Below are positions 16,685 through 25,686 of a stretch of 64,000 bases of DNA, one piece after another; position 1 is the stretch's first letter; each line of letters begins with the position of its first letter. The notes beneath the pieces are model-generated. The model had not been told where the DNA came from. It was given only the letters and a program-made list of their open reading frames with translations, and made no database searches. The stretch covers positions 1,281-65,280 of the forward strand of contig DIRJ01000052.1 of NCBI GenBank assembly GCA_002427505.1, given 5' to 3'. The DNA comes from Mageeibacillus sp. UBA5439 (GTDB taxonomy: Bacteria; Bacillota; Clostridia; Saccharofermentanales; DTU023). The position numbers and the translations under genes are program-made.

Positions 16685-17767
16685 CTATGCTTCTGACAGA
16701 TAGCCCTGTTTCAACAGTAATTCAGCAGTCAAAACCGCACCACCTGCGGCTCCTCTGATGAGATTATGTGACAGACAAGTAAACTTGTAGTCAAAAATCG
16801 GATCTTTACGCAGACGTCCGATAGTGATACCCATCCCCTTGCCTGCCATAGCATCCAGCAAAGGCTGCGGTCTATCGTCTTCAGTCAGATAATCTAAAAA
16901 TTTCTCCGGAGCCGAAGGCAAATCTCTGACAGATTCATGGCCCTGATAATCTGCCCAGCGACCCAGGATCTCTTTTTCATCTATGTCTTTGCGAAAACGA
17001 ACGGATACGGCAGCTGTGTGACCGTATTCAACCGATACACGATAGCATTGTGCTGAGATGATGGGTCTGCGGGCTAATTCGATGGTGCCGCCCTTAGCCT
17101 GACCCCAGATTCTTAAGGGTTCCCATTCACTCTTCTCTTCTTCCCCGCCGATATAAGGGACCACATTGTTTCGCATCTCATCTGCAGTTGCCAGAGTCTT
17201 CCCGGAGCCTGAAACGGCCTGATAAGTGCTTACAAAGACCTCTTCCGGCTCAAAATCCAACAAAGCTGTCAGAGCCGGCACATAGGACTGGATTGAGCAG
17301 TTGGGCTTTACAGCGATAAAGCCGTGTCTTGTCTTCAGTCGCTTGCGTTGTGTTTCAATCAAGATACTATGTTCGGGATTGATCTCAGGTATGATCATCG
17401 GCACATCCGGTATCCAGCGCATGGCTGAATTATTGGATATTACCGGAATTTCCAGTTTGGCGATTCCTTCTTCGAGTTGGATCAGCTCAGATTTATCCAT
17501 ATCAACAGCGCAAAAGACGAAATCTATTTGATCGGCGATTGCGGATATCTCATCCGTACCCATCACCTTCATCTCTTTTACGCTTTCAGGCATTTCGGCT
17601 GCATAGCGCCAGCGCCCTTCCATGGCTTCGCTATATGACTTCCCTTTTGAACGTGGTGAAGCAAATAATGCAGTTATTTTAAACCAGGGATGATTTTCCA
17701 ATAAAGAAATGAAAGTCTGACCGACCAGACCGGTTGCTCCGACAATTCCTACACGCAGCTTTTCCAT
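16685..17767 (-). CDS. asd: Aspartate-semialdehyde dehydrogenase (archaeal/fungal type)
   Basis: 360 residues. It starts with the dinucleotide-binding motif VGIVGATGLVGQ. The catalytic cysteine is Cys157 in AVKPNCSIQS, and the catalytic His is probably in SVEYGHTAAVSV. The spacing and sequence fit the longer archaeal/yeast-type Asd and not the E. coli type. It reduces aspartyl phosphate to aspartate semialdehyde, the branch point to lysine/diaminopimelate, threonine and methionine. It is divergent from the recombinase gene, with a 111-base gap that includes a short CGCCC-AA-GGGCG hairpin 20 bases before the start. Confidence 0.93.
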   Translation of the reverse strand: MEKLRVGIVGATGLVGQTFISLLENHPWFKITALFASPRSKGKSYSEAMEGRWRYAAEMPESVKEMKVMGTDEISAIADQIDFVFCAVDMDKSELIQLEEGIAKLEIPVISNNSAMRWIPDVPMIIPEINPEHSILIETQRKRLKTRHGFIAVKPNCSIQSYVPALTALLDFEPEEVFVSTYQAVSGSGKTLATADEMRNNVVPYIGGEEEKSEWEPLRIWGQAKGGTIELARRPIISAQCYRVSVEYGHTAAVSVRFRKDIDEKEILGRWADYQGHESVRDLPSAPEKFLDYLTEDDRPQPLLDAMAGKGMGITIGRLRKDPIFDYKFTCLSHNLIRGAAGGAVLTAELLLKQGYLSEA

Positions 17768-17842
17768 TATGTCTTACCTTTCCCGCGCCCAAGGGCGTAA
17801 TCCGCTTTAATTCAGCGCTAAAAGTCTATCACAAATAATGAG

Positions 17843-17872
17843 TTATTTTTCATAATCATGATAGCGTATAAT
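17843..17872 (+). promoter_or_regulatory. Candidate promoter of the Xer recombinase, possibly leaderless
   Basis: A perfect TATAAT (17867-17872) lies 18 bases after a weak -35 TTATTT (17843-17848). The expected transcription start (about 17879) coincides with an in-frame ATG at 17879, and no ribosome binding site is seen there or before the earlier ATG at 17858. Confidence 0.4.
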
Positions 17873-17878
17873 ATAGAT

Positions 17879-18901
17879 ATGGCACAGGAGAATAAGAATA
17901 AAGTTGAAGATACCTTTCCGCGCCTGGAAGATTTCCTTGGTTACTACCAGGCAATTAAAGGACGCTCGCCCGGGACGATCAGACAGTATCGCTACGATCT
18001 GGTCATGTTCTTCCGCTTTATGCTGCGACCGCGTGAAAGCACGGTGCCCGAGGATGCCGAATGGGAGGAGATTGACCTTTCCCTGGTGGATGACGACTAT
18101 CTGAAGCAGGTCAGGCTCAGCGATATGTACGCCTATATCAGCTGGCTGGCAGCGGCCAGAAATGTTGCCTCTTCAACCAGAGCGCGCCGCATTTCCAGTC
18201 TGCGCAGTTTTTTTGGCTATTTGAGTAATCAGGCTAATCTGCTCGAAGAAAATGTTGCCGACCGCCTGGAAACGCCTAAGCAAATCAAACAGCTGCCCAG
18301 GCATCTTAGTCTGGATGAGAGCAAGGAGCTGCTGCAGGCTGCTGCTGAGTCGGAGACGCGCTATTCCAGCCGGGACTACTGTATTCTGACACTCTTCCTG
18401 AACTGCGGCCTGCGCCTGGCAGAGCTTTGTTCCATAGATATTCCCAATATAAAAGAAGACCGCCTGACTGTTATGGGCAAAGGCGGGAAAGAACGTACCA
18501 TCTATCTGAACGGAGCCTGCATCCGCGCCTTGCAGGACTATCTTCCGGATCGTTTTGAACCCAAGAAAAAAGATAAGCATGCTCTCTTTATTTCTCGTCT
18601 CGGCAGCAGAGTTCAGCCCCGGGCCGTGCAAAATATCATTAAAAAATATATTGTTTCGGCGGGGCTTGATCCCGGACGCTATTCTACGCACAAGCTGCGT
18701 CATACAGCCGCTACCCTGATGTACCAATACGGCGAGGTAGATATTAGGAGCCTGCAGGCTATTCTGGGGCATTCCACGGTTGCCACGACCGAGATATACA
18801 CCCATATTGACAATAAACAGCTGCATAATGCAGTTGACAGGAATCCTTTAAATCAAATAACTCCCCTAAAAACAAAGGACACAACTACTGCCGGTAATTG
18901 A
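17879..18901 (+). CDS. Tyrosine recombinase, XerC/XerD family
   Basis: 340 residues from ATG 17879 (an in-frame ATG at 17858 would add seven residues; neither has a good ribosome binding site). The N-terminal SAM-like core-binding domain covers about 15-145. The catalytic domain has every active-site residue: Arg in NCGLRLAEL, Lys in MGKGGKERTI, His-x-x-Arg in HKLRHTAAT, His in LGHSTVATTE and Tyr in IYTHID. It is the size of chromosome dimer-resolving Xer proteins and no phage or transposon genes flank it, so a housekeeping dif-site role is more likely than integration. A polar insertion around residues 45-70 is longer than usual. Confidence 0.9.
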   Translation: MAQENKNKVEDTFPRLEDFLGYYQAIKGRSPGTIRQYRYDLVMFFRFMLRPRESTVPEDAEWEEIDLSLVDDDYLKQVRLSDMYAYISWLAAARNVASSTRARRISSLRSFFGYLSNQANLLEENVADRLETPKQIKQLPRHLSLDESKELLQAAAESETRYSSRDYCILTLFLNCGLRLAELCSIDIPNIKEDRLTVMGKGGKERTIYLNGACIRALQDYLPDRFEPKKKDKHALFISRLGSRVQPRAVQNIIKKYIVSAGLDPGRYSTHKLRHTAATLMYQYGEVDIRSLQAILGHSTVATTEIYTHIDNKQLHNAVDRNPLNQITPLKTKDTTTAGN

Positions 18902-18925
18902 GGCGATAGCCAATTTTACCTGGTT

Positions 18926-18954
18926 TTTACACTGATAAAAAATATATGTTAAAT
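18926..18954 (+). promoter_or_regulatory. Candidate promoter of the enoate reductase-like gene
   Basis: TTTACA (18926-18931) and TTAAAT (18949-18954) are separated by 17 bases. A stem-loop follows in the presumed leader (18983-19010): ACTC-TG-TTTAGC, loop CCCA, GCTAAA-AA-GAGT. It is not followed by a T-tract, so it is not a terminator for the recombinase gene. Confidence 0.45.
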
Positions 18955-19050
18955 TTAGGGCAGATCGACAAATTATGGTGAAACTCTGTTTAGCCCCAGC
19001 TAAAAAGAGTGAAAATAGTAAGTAGATATTATCTAAAAAAAGGAGGATTT

Positions 19051-21000
19051 ATGCAAAAATATCCCATAACTTTCAGTCCCTTAAAATTAGGAAAATTCGA
19101 ACTTCGGAACCGTCTTATCGTTCCGGCTATGGACTCTGCGATGTGTGAAGATGACGGTACAATCGGGCAAATGGCTTGGGACTACTATGGCAGCCGTGCC
19201 AGTGGTGGCTTTTCTATGGTCATCAGTGAAATTGCAGCGATCGATGAACGAGGCATGGGTATGCCCGGACAGCCTCGTCTCTACGACGATATTTATTTGC
19301 CTGGAATGACTAAACTGGCTGAATCTATTCACGCTGGCGGAGCCATAGCTATTGTGCAGTTGCATCATGCAGGGCGCGAGACACTAGAGGCCATGATAGG
19401 TGAAACTCCTTATGCCCCGTCAGTTTTACCTTCGCCTGTCTATCGTGAAACAGTTCATGAAATGAGCACTCAGGAAGTACATGATATGGTTCAGAGTTAT
19501 ATAGATTCTGCCGTTCGTGTTCAAAAAGCCGGCTTCAACGGAGTTGAATTCCATTGCGCACATGGTTATATGGGCCTGCAGTTCCTGAGTCCGCGCACTA
19601 ACAAGCGTATCGACGAATATGGCGGGGATATCGAAGGACGCGCCACTTTCCACAATAGAATAGTTGCCGGCATCAGGGAAGCTTGTGGCGAGGATTTCCT
19701 GATTATTATCCGTGTTGATACAGTTGAAGGGCGTATCGGCGGACTGCCGGAAAGTGAATCAATCGCTTTTGCACGCATGATGGAAAAAGCGGGTGCTGAT
19801 GCTATTAACGTTTCAGCAGGTACTTATGCCGCCTGGGATGTAATTGTTCCGCCTCCGGATTTTGATGAAGGCTGGAACTGGCACGGAGCCAGAAAGATTA
19901 AAGATAACGTCAATATTCCTGTGGGCTTAGCCGGCCGTATAGCTCAGCCAGGAATTATTGAAGATATACTTGAACGCGGAGAAGCGGACTTTGTTTGTCT
20001 TGGGCGTGCCAGCATTGCCGACCCTTCCCTGCCTAACAAGATGAAAGCAGGAAAGACAGAAGAAATCACTCCCTGTATCGGCTGCACACAGCGTTGCATG
20101 AGCTTCAATGATCATGATACTTTACAGGAAGGTGACTGGGGAGTTTCCTGTATATTTAACCCCTTCTCCAACCATCGTCAGGAAATGCAATATGGACCTG
20201 CTGAAGAAAAGAAAAAGGTTCTGATTATTGGTGCAGGTATCGGCGGTCTCTATGCTGCCCAGATTGCTGCCGAACGCGGGCATGATGTTACTATTTTTGA
20301 AAAAAACTCTGCTAATCGGGCAGGAGGTCAGTTTTTGATTGCAGCCTATCCTCCCTTCAAACAAGGCATTACCCGTGTCATCCGCCATTACCTCCACATG
20401 TGCGACAAGTACGGTGTTGATATCAGATGGAACACGGAAGCAAATGATGATCTGGTTCGTGAATTCGCTCCGGACGTTCTGATCGATGCCAGCGGAGCTG
20501 AGCCTATGATGTTGGATTTGCCTGGTTTTGATTCACCACAGATAGTACAGGCCAATGCCCTGCTGGAAGGAAAACATCAGCTGACGAATAGTGCCCTGAT
20601 TATTGGAGGCGGCATGGTTGGAGTCGAGACTGCTGAATTCTGCCGTGATTATTGTGAAGATGTCACTATTATCGAAATGCTGCCTGAAGTTGCCACTGAT
20701 CTTTATCTGACTGTGCGTGATTCCTTGCTGAAGCGCTTCAAGGAAGAAGAGATAGATATTTATGTAAACACTAAAGCATTACGCTTTGAAGAGGGTGTTC
20801 TTTACACCGAGCAGGACGGTCAGGAAATAGCCTTCGAAGGCTATGATACTATCGTTGTAGCTGTCGGCAGCCATGAACATAAAGTCTTTTCTGACAGAGA
20901 CAGTCTGGCTCCGGAAGTATATGTCATAGGAGACGCAAAAGAACCACGCAGCGCTTTAGAGGCGATATTCGAAGCAGCTCGTGTAGCAATCAGTATTTAG
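19051..21000 (+). CDS. Old yellow enzyme-type NADH:flavin / enoate reductase (FadH-like)
   Basis: 649 residues from ATG 19051, preceded by AAAGGAGGATTT; an upstream ATG at 19009 has no such site. The N-terminal FMN TIM barrel (about 1-340) includes QLHHAGRE and HCAHGYMGLQFLSPRTNKR. The [4Fe-4S] cysteines are CIGCTQRC plus a later SCIFNP. The C-terminal part has two dinucleotide-binding folds, starting at VLIIGAGIGGLYA and ALIIGGGMVGVETA, for FAD and NAD(P)H. This is the layout of 2,4-dienoyl-CoA reductase, 2-enoate reductase and related bile-acid or trimethylamine dehydrogenases. The true substrate cannot be told from sequence. It appears monocistronic, ending at a strong terminator. Confidence 0.9.
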   Translation: MQKYPITFSPLKLGKFELRNRLIVPAMDSAMCEDDGTIGQMAWDYYGSRASGGFSMVISEIAAIDERGMGMPGQPRLYDDIYLPGMTKLAESIHAGGAIAIVQLHHAGRETLEAMIGETPYAPSVLPSPVYRETVHEMSTQEVHDMVQSYIDSAVRVQKAGFNGVEFHCAHGYMGLQFLSPRTNKRIDEYGGDIEGRATFHNRIVAGIREACGEDFLIIIRVDTVEGRIGGLPESESIAFARMMEKAGADAINVSAGTYAAWDVIVPPPDFDEGWNWHGARKIKDNVNIPVGLAGRIAQPGIIEDILERGEADFVCLGRASIADPSLPNKMKAGKTEEITPCIGCTQRCMSFNDHDTLQEGDWGVSCIFNPFSNHRQEMQYGPAEEKKKVLIIGAGIGGLYAAQIAAERGHDVTIFEKNSANRAGGQFLIAAYPPFKQGITRVIRHYLHMCDKYGVDIRWNTEANDDLVREFAPDVLIDASGAEPMMLDLPGFDSPQIVQANALLEGKHQLTNSALIIGGGMVGVETAEFCRDYCEDVTIIEMLPEVATDLYLTVRDSLLKRFKEEEIDIYVNTKALRFEEGVLYTEQDGQEIAFEGYDTIVVAVGSHEHKVFSDRDSLAPEVYVIGDAKEPRSALEAIFEAARVAISI

Positions 21001-21020
21001 AGATATCTGTCTCAAAAAGT

Positions 21021-21053
21021 AAGGGGGTCGTCTGTTAAGACGACCCCCTTTTT
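21021..21053. terminator. Strong bidirectional terminator
   Basis: A perfect 13-bp stem (AAGGGGGTCGTCT / AGACGACCCCCTT) with loop GTTA is followed by TTT on the plus strand and, on the minus strand, by ACTTTTT. It separates the convergent enoate reductase and aminopeptidase genes and can stop transcripts from both sides. Confidence 0.92.
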
Positions 21054-21060
21054 ATGAGTA

Positions 21061-22512
21061 CTAAACTCTGTCATGGCGCATGTTTTCATAGAAGGCGCGA
21101 TAGCCGCGATATGTTTCATAAACATCGACCTTGCTGGAAACTTCAAAGCAGGAATGCATGGAAAGCAAAGGTACTCCACAGTCGATAACTTCCAGACCCA
21201 GTTCAGCCTGGTAAACTGCGACGGTTCCGCCGCCGCCCTGATCGACCTTACCCATCTCACCGGTCTGCCAGCGAACATCATTGTCTTCCAGCAGACGGAC
21301 CACTTCATCAAAATACTCTGCAGAGGCATCAGAGGTTCCGCCTTTGCCCCGGGCACCCGTATACTTGTTAAGAGCCATGCCACGACCGGTATAACAGCTG
21401 TTTTGCGGTTCAGATACGGACGCAAAGGTCGGATCAAAAGCGTTAGTCACGTCAGAAGAGAGCATGGTGCTGTTTACTATATTCTGTGAGAGCTCCAGCG
21501 CAGTTGGCTCACGGTCCAGCATCAGACGTACAATCTGCTGCTGATAATAGGGATAAAGGGAGGATGAAGCACCGGTATTGCCGCCGGAGCCGATTTCTTC
21601 CTTATCGTACATAAGCAAGAGGGCCGTGCGTCTGGGAACCTCTTCAAGATCAGTCAGGGCACGTAATGAAGTGTAGGCACAGACTCTGTCATCCTGTCCG
21701 TAGGCCCCGAGGAAGGAACGATCCAGCCCTACATCTCTGGCTTTAACTGCCGGTACGATTTCAAGCTCAGCTGTGAGAAACTCACGTTCAGTAACACCGT
21801 AATTTTCAAAAAGAAGATTGAGGACGGCCAGTTTGACGCGATTTTTTGCGTCTTCATCAGGATAGGGCAAACCTCCGATTAAGACATTGAGCTCCTCCCC
21901 TTCCACTACAGTGGCAGCATTCTTTTTCATTTGATCGGCAGCCAGATGCGGCAGGAGGTCACTAATGTACAGTACCGGATCAGAGTCATCTTCACCGATA
22001 GAAACTTCAACCTTTTCGCCGCCCTTCTTGATCATGACGCCGTGCAGTGCCAGGGGCTGGGCGACCCAGTGGTACTTCTTAATACCGCCGTAATAGTGAG
22101 TTTTCATCAGGGCCAAATCAGATGCTTCATACAAAGGATTCGGCTTTAAATCCAGGCGCGGAGAATCAACGTGTGAGCCGATGAGATTGAAACCCTGCAA
22201 AGGATCGTTCTCGCCGATGACAGCCGCTAATAAACCTTTGCCGTGTACCAACTGGTAGACGCGGTCTCCGCTTTTCAGTTCGGAATATGAATCCAGTAAC
22301 TTAAAAGCATGGGCTTCTAAGTAAGCGCTGGCAAAGTTAACGAATTCCCGCTCTGTCTTTCCTGAATCGAGAGCAAGCTTATAGTCTTCAGCAAAAGTAT
22401 AGATTGCGTCCAGCTCATCCTGATCGTCGGGCTTCCAGGCTGTTTTGAATTCAAAGGTCAATTTCTCCTCTAATTCTTTCACAGCAGACTTCTTATCTTC
22501 ATGATTGTCCAT
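21061..22512 (-). CDS. M18-family zinc aminopeptidase
   Basis: 483 residues. Conserved M18 stretches are visible: LIGSHVDSPRLDLKPNPLYE (metal-binding His), YGGIKKYHWVAQPLALHG, YGQDDRVCAYTS, LLMYDKEEIGSGGNTGA (metal/catalytic Glu) and the late GGGGTVAVY and PLLSMHSCFEVSS. M18 enzymes form tetrahedral dodecamers that remove acidic or other N-terminal residues from peptides in the cytoplasm. It stands alone between two terminators. AGAGGGGGAAAAAC precedes the start. Confidence 0.93.
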   Translation of the reverse strand: MDNHEDKKSAVKELEEKLTFEFKTAWKPDDQDELDAIYTFAEDYKLALDSGKTEREFVNFASAYLEAHAFKLLDSYSELKSGDRVYQLVHGKGLLAAVIGENDPLQGFNLIGSHVDSPRLDLKPNPLYEASDLALMKTHYYGGIKKYHWVAQPLALHGVMIKKGGEKVEVSIGEDDSDPVLYISDLLPHLAADQMKKNAATVVEGEELNVLIGGLPYPDEDAKNRVKLAVLNLLFENYGVTEREFLTAELEIVPAVKARDVGLDRSFLGAYGQDDRVCAYTSLRALTDLEEVPRRTALLLMYDKEEIGSGGNTGASSSLYPYYQQQIVRLMLDREPTALELSQNIVNSTMLSSDVTNAFDPTFASVSEPQNSCYTGRGMALNKYTGARGKGGTSDASAEYFDEVVRLLEDNDVRWQTGEMGKVDQGGGGTVAVYQAELGLEVIDCGVPLLSMHSCFEVSSKVDVYETYRGYRAFYENMRHDRV

Positions 22513-22567
22513 GTTTTTCCCCCTCTTTTACAAAAATTAATAAATGTAATTATACAAGATCTAAGAG

Positions 22568-22598
22568 TAAAATAAAGCAGAGTCCGGACAGACTCTGC
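22568..22598 (-). terminator. Terminator of the glyA-rarA-iscS-iscU run
   Basis: On the minus strand GCAGAGTC, loop TGTCCG, GACTCTGC is followed by TTTATTTTAC. It lies 42 bases past the iscU stop and upstream of the aminopeptidase start. Confidence 0.85.
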
Positions 22599-22639
22599 CA
22601 TATTCATAAACTGCCTCAGCTGGCAATCTGTGTTTCAAT

Positions 22640-23083
22640 TTATTCGTGCAGGCAGCATCCATGCTCATCTTCATTAAGAACTTTGAATTTTTCAGATAAT
22701 TCAGGAGTCATCCTGCCCTCGGCTTCGTAATAACTTTGCAGTGCCTTTTTAATAGCCTGTTCTGCCAGTACCGAACAGTGCATCTTAACTGCAGGCAGTC
22801 CGTCCAGAGCTTCAGCAACAGCTTTATTGCTTAGATCCAGAGCTTCAGCAATATTCTTGCCGATTATTAATTCGGTGGCCATACTGCTGGTTGCAATTGC
22901 CGAACCGCAACCGAAAGTCTTGAACTTGGCATCAGTTATAATGTCGTCTTCTATCTTCAAATCAATCTTCATGATGTCACCACAAACAGGATTACCCACC
23001 GTACCTGTGGCAGTCGCATCAGGGAGTTCACCCATGTTGCGAGGGTTCATGAAATGGTCCATTACTTTTTCGCTATATTCCAT
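22640..23083 (-). CDS. iscU: Fe-S cluster assembly scaffold IscU/NifU
   Basis: 147 residues. The three cluster-binding cysteines are in NPVCGDIMK, KTFGCGSAIA and MHCSVLAEQA, with the Asp after the first (VCGD). It takes sulfur from the cysteine desulfurase encoded immediately upstream, which it overlaps by 11 bases, and assembles transient clusters for delivery. The C-terminus EDEHGCCLHE adds a second cysteine pair not found in typical IscU. There is no iscR, iscA or hscBA nearby, matching the minimal ISC sets of Clostridia. Confidence 0.95.
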   Translation of the reverse strand: MEYSEKVMDHFMNPRNMGELPDATATGTVGNPVCGDIMKIDLKIEDDIITDAKFKTFGCGSAIATSSMATELIIGKNIAEALDLSNKAVAEALDGLPAVKMHCSVLAEQAIKKALQSYYEAEGRMTPELSEKFKVLNEDEHGCCLHE

Positions 23084-24332
23084 AGCCGCCCTCTCTTACT
23101 AGTCTGTTTCCACCTTCAAAAGGAATCAGAGCTTTAATTTTGTCATTCTTATAGTCATCATATAAAGGTGACATGTCCCGCAAACGCTGAATAACTTTTG
23201 GTAAATCCTGAAGGAAGCGGTCGACATCAGCGTCTGTATTCTCTCTGCCCAAAGTAATTCTTAAGGAGCCGTGAGCAACCTCATGCGGCAGCCCGATGGC
23301 AAGCAAGACATGGGAAGGATCCAGCGAGGCCGAGGTACAGGCTGATCCACTGGAGCAGGCATAACCAAAGGCATCCAGCAAGAGCAGGATGGACTCACCT
23401 TCAATAAACTCAAAGCTGAAATTAACATTGTTGGGCAAACGCTTGCTCGGATGGCCATTCAGCTTGGCATGAGCAACAACTTTAGGTATTTCGTTAATCA
23501 GACGATCACGCAATCTGATTTGCCGCTCTGCTTCCTCTGCCATGTCGGAATATGCCAGTTCAACAGCTTTGGCCAAAGCCACTATTGCGGGTACATTTTC
23601 CGTGCCTCCCCTTTGCTTCCGCTCCTGTGCCCCGCCGTCAACAAAGGGAACTATACGGGCCCCCCTACGTTTGTAAAGGATGCCGATGCCTTTGGGACCA
23701 TACAGTTTATGGCCGGAAAAAGACATCAGATCGACGCCCAGATCGTTTGGCCGCAGCGGAACAGCACCCAGTGCCTGCACACCATCACTGTGGAACAAAA
23801 CCTTATGTTCCTGACAGATAGCGGCCAGCTCTTTTATAGGCTGAATAGTACCTATTTCGTTATTTGCATACATAATAGAGACCAGGCTTGTATCCGGACG
23901 GATAGCAGCACGCAGATCTTCCGGATTTACTAAACCGTCCGCATCTACGTCTAAATACGTAACTTCATAACCTTCTTTTTCCAAAGTTTCCATACTGTGT
24001 AAAACAGCATGATGCTCAATTCTGGAGGTTATCAGATGTCTGCCTTTTTTCTGATGCATCCTGGCGGCACCTTTAATGGCCCAGTTATCGGCTTCTGTAC
24101 CACCGGAGGTAAAAAATATCTCTTCCGCCCTGACGCCAAGTATCTCCGCGATTTTTGCCCGGGCTTGCTGCATGGCGTGCTCTGCCCTATTGCCTTCCTT
24201 GTAAAAAGAGGAGGGATTGCCATAATTATTTTCCAGGGCATCCATAAGGACAGCCATAACTTCCGGATGGATTGCTGTTGTGGCTGCATGGTCAAAGTAT
24301 ATTCTCTTGTTCCCTTCTGCAGGCTTAATCAT
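23073..24332 (-). CDS. iscS: Cysteine desulfurase IscS (with iscU)
   Basis: 419 residues from ATG 24332, preceded by AGAAGGAGCAGATA; the longer frame begins within rarA. It is a class V PLP enzyme: DHAATTAIHPEV at the start, PLP lysine in SFSGHKLYGPKG, and the catalytic cysteine in YACSSGSACTSASLDPSHV. It releases sulfur from cysteine as a persulfide for IscU. It overlaps rarA by 8 bases and iscU by 11, so the three are translationally coupled. A tail rich in Gly/Arg (GGNRLVREGGYGI) extends beyond the usual end. Confidence 0.95.
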   Translation of the reverse strand: MIKPAEGNKRIYFDHAATTAIHPEVMAVLMDALENNYGNPSSFYKEGNRAEHAMQQARAKIAEILGVRAEEIFFTSGGTEADNWAIKGAARMHQKKGRHLITSRIEHHAVLHSMETLEKEGYEVTYLDVDADGLVNPEDLRAAIRPDTSLVSIMYANNEIGTIQPIKELAAICQEHKVLFHSDGVQALGAVPLRPNDLGVDLMSFSGHKLYGPKGIGILYKRRGARIVPFVDGGAQERKQRGGTENVPAIVALAKAVELAYSDMAEEAERQIRLRDRLINEIPKVVAHAKLNGHPSKRLPNNVNFSFEFIEGESILLLLDAFGYACSSGSACTSASLDPSHVLLAIGLPHEVAHGSLRITLGRENTDADVDRFLQDLPKVIQRLRDMSPLYDDYKNDKIKALIPFEGGNRLVREGGYGI

Positions 24333-25686
24333 TATCTGCTCCTTCTGTACGCTTCTTACTTTGTTCTGCTTTACGAAGTTTTTCAACTTCTGCCATCCAC
24401 TTGCTTACCGTTTGTTCGTGACCACGACTAGATGGCAGATAGTATTGTACTCCTCTAAGTTTCTCGGGAAGGAACTCTTGTGACGAAATTGCCTCAGGCC
24501 AGTCATGACTATACTCGTAACCCAGAGAGTAGCCCAGATCCTTCATGCCCGCCACCGGGGCATTTCGCAGATAGAAGGGAATTTCTCCGATATCTTTATT
24601 AGCAGCATCAGCCATGGCCTGATTAATAGCCAGATAACTGGCATTGGATTTGGGGCTGGTGGCAATCAGGATTACAGCTTGAGACAGTATTATCTGTGCT
24701 TCCGGCATGCCAACCATCTGGGCGGCCTGCCAGGCAGAAACGACAATAGACAGGACCTGGGGATTGGCCATGCCCACTTCCTCCGATGCTGCTATGGCCA
24801 AGCGACGTCCGATAAAGTTAATATCTTCTCCCCCGCGCAAGGCCCGGGCCAGATAATGAACAGCAGCCTGAGGATCACTGCCGCGCATAGACTTAATCAT
24901 GGCTGAAACAGTGTCGTAATGAGCTTCGCCGGTAGAATCATAAAGAGCGGTTTTTTCCTGCATTGAATCCATCGCGGCTTCAAGGTCAATTTCAATCACT
25001 CCTTCTGCATCCGGCTTAGTGGTCAGCGCTGCCAGTTCAAGCCCGTTTAAGGCTACCCTGGCGTCTCCCCCTGCTCTTTGGGCGAAGAAGTCCAGCGCTT
25101 CAGTTGTTACATTCAATAACAGGCTGCCCAGTCCCCTCTCCTTGTCTTTCAGGGCCCGCTCCAGGAGTGTATAAATATCATCGCTGTCCAGCGGGTATAG
25201 CTGAAAGACGGTTGAACGTGAGATCAGAGCCTTATTAACTTGAAAATAGGGATTTTCAGTAGTAGCACCGATCAGAATGATGCTGCCGTCCTCAACGGAT
25301 GGTAATAAGGCATCCTGCTGTGCTTTGTTGAAACGATGAATTTCATCGATGAACAGTACAGTACGGCCGCTGGGATTGAGTAAAGAATTGCCGGTATCAG
25401 CAATAACGCGCTTGATATCAGCTACTCCGGAGGTAACGGCGTTCAATTGGCTGAAAGGTGCTTCAGTGCTATTCGCGATAACACGGGCGATGGAGGTTTT
25501 CCCTGTACCGGGCGGGCCAAATAAAATGATTGAAGACAAACGGTCGGCCTGAATCATACGCCACAAGAGTTTGCCTTCAGAAAGGATATGACGCTGTCCG
25601 ACAAAGTCGGACAGCGTCATAGGTGCCATGCGATAAGCTAGCGGAGAGCGCCTATCGTAATTAGTTTCACTATTTGAGGTCGGCAT
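24325..25686 (-). CDS. rarA: Replication-associated AAA+ ATPase RarA (MgsA)
   Basis: 453 residues from ATG 25686 (a GTG at 25704 is the alternative; neither has a clear ribosome binding site). Walker [12 protein letters not shown], Walker [17 protein letters not shown] and sensor 1 LIGATTENP are followed by the MgsA tetramerisation region ([21 protein letters not shown]). RarA acts at stalled replication forks. It overlaps the end of glyA by 17 bases and iscS by 8 bases, an unusual tight coupling of fork maintenance with Fe-S assembly. Confidence 0.95.
   Translation of the reverse strand: MPTSNSETNYDRRSPLAYRMAPMTLSDFVGQRHILSEGKLLWRMIQADRLSSIILFGPPGTGKTSIARVIANSTEAPFSQLNAVTSGVADIKRVIADTGNSLLNPSGRTVLFIDEIHRFNKAQQDALLPSVEDGSIILIGATTENPYFQVNKALISRSTVFQLYPLDSDDIYTLLERALKDKERGLGSLLLNVTTEALDFFAQRAGGDARVALNGLELAALTTKPDAEGVIEIDLEAAMDSMQEKTALYDSTGEAHYDTVSAMIKSMRGSDPQAAVHYLARALRGGEDINFIGRRLAIAASEEVGMANPQVLSIVVSAWQAAQMVGMPEAQIILSQAVILIATSPKSNASYLAINQAMADAANKDIGEIPFYLRNAPVAGMKDLGYSLGYEYSHDWPEAISSQEFLPEKLRGVQYYLPSSRGHEQTVSKWMAEVEKLRKAEQSKKRTEGADND

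Noticed and set aside
18173..18826. 217-codon minus-strand open frame inside the Xer gene
   Set aside because: Antisense to the complete recombinase with all catalytic residues; shadow frame.
17858..18901. Xer gene as a sign of an integrated mobile element
   Set aside because: No phage, plasmid or transposon genes, no att repeats seen, and the neighbours are housekeeping genes; it fits a chromosomal XerC/D.
23451..23933. 160-codon plus-strand open frame inside iscS
   Set aside because: Antisense to a fully conserved iscS; no ribosome binding site and no recognisable protein.
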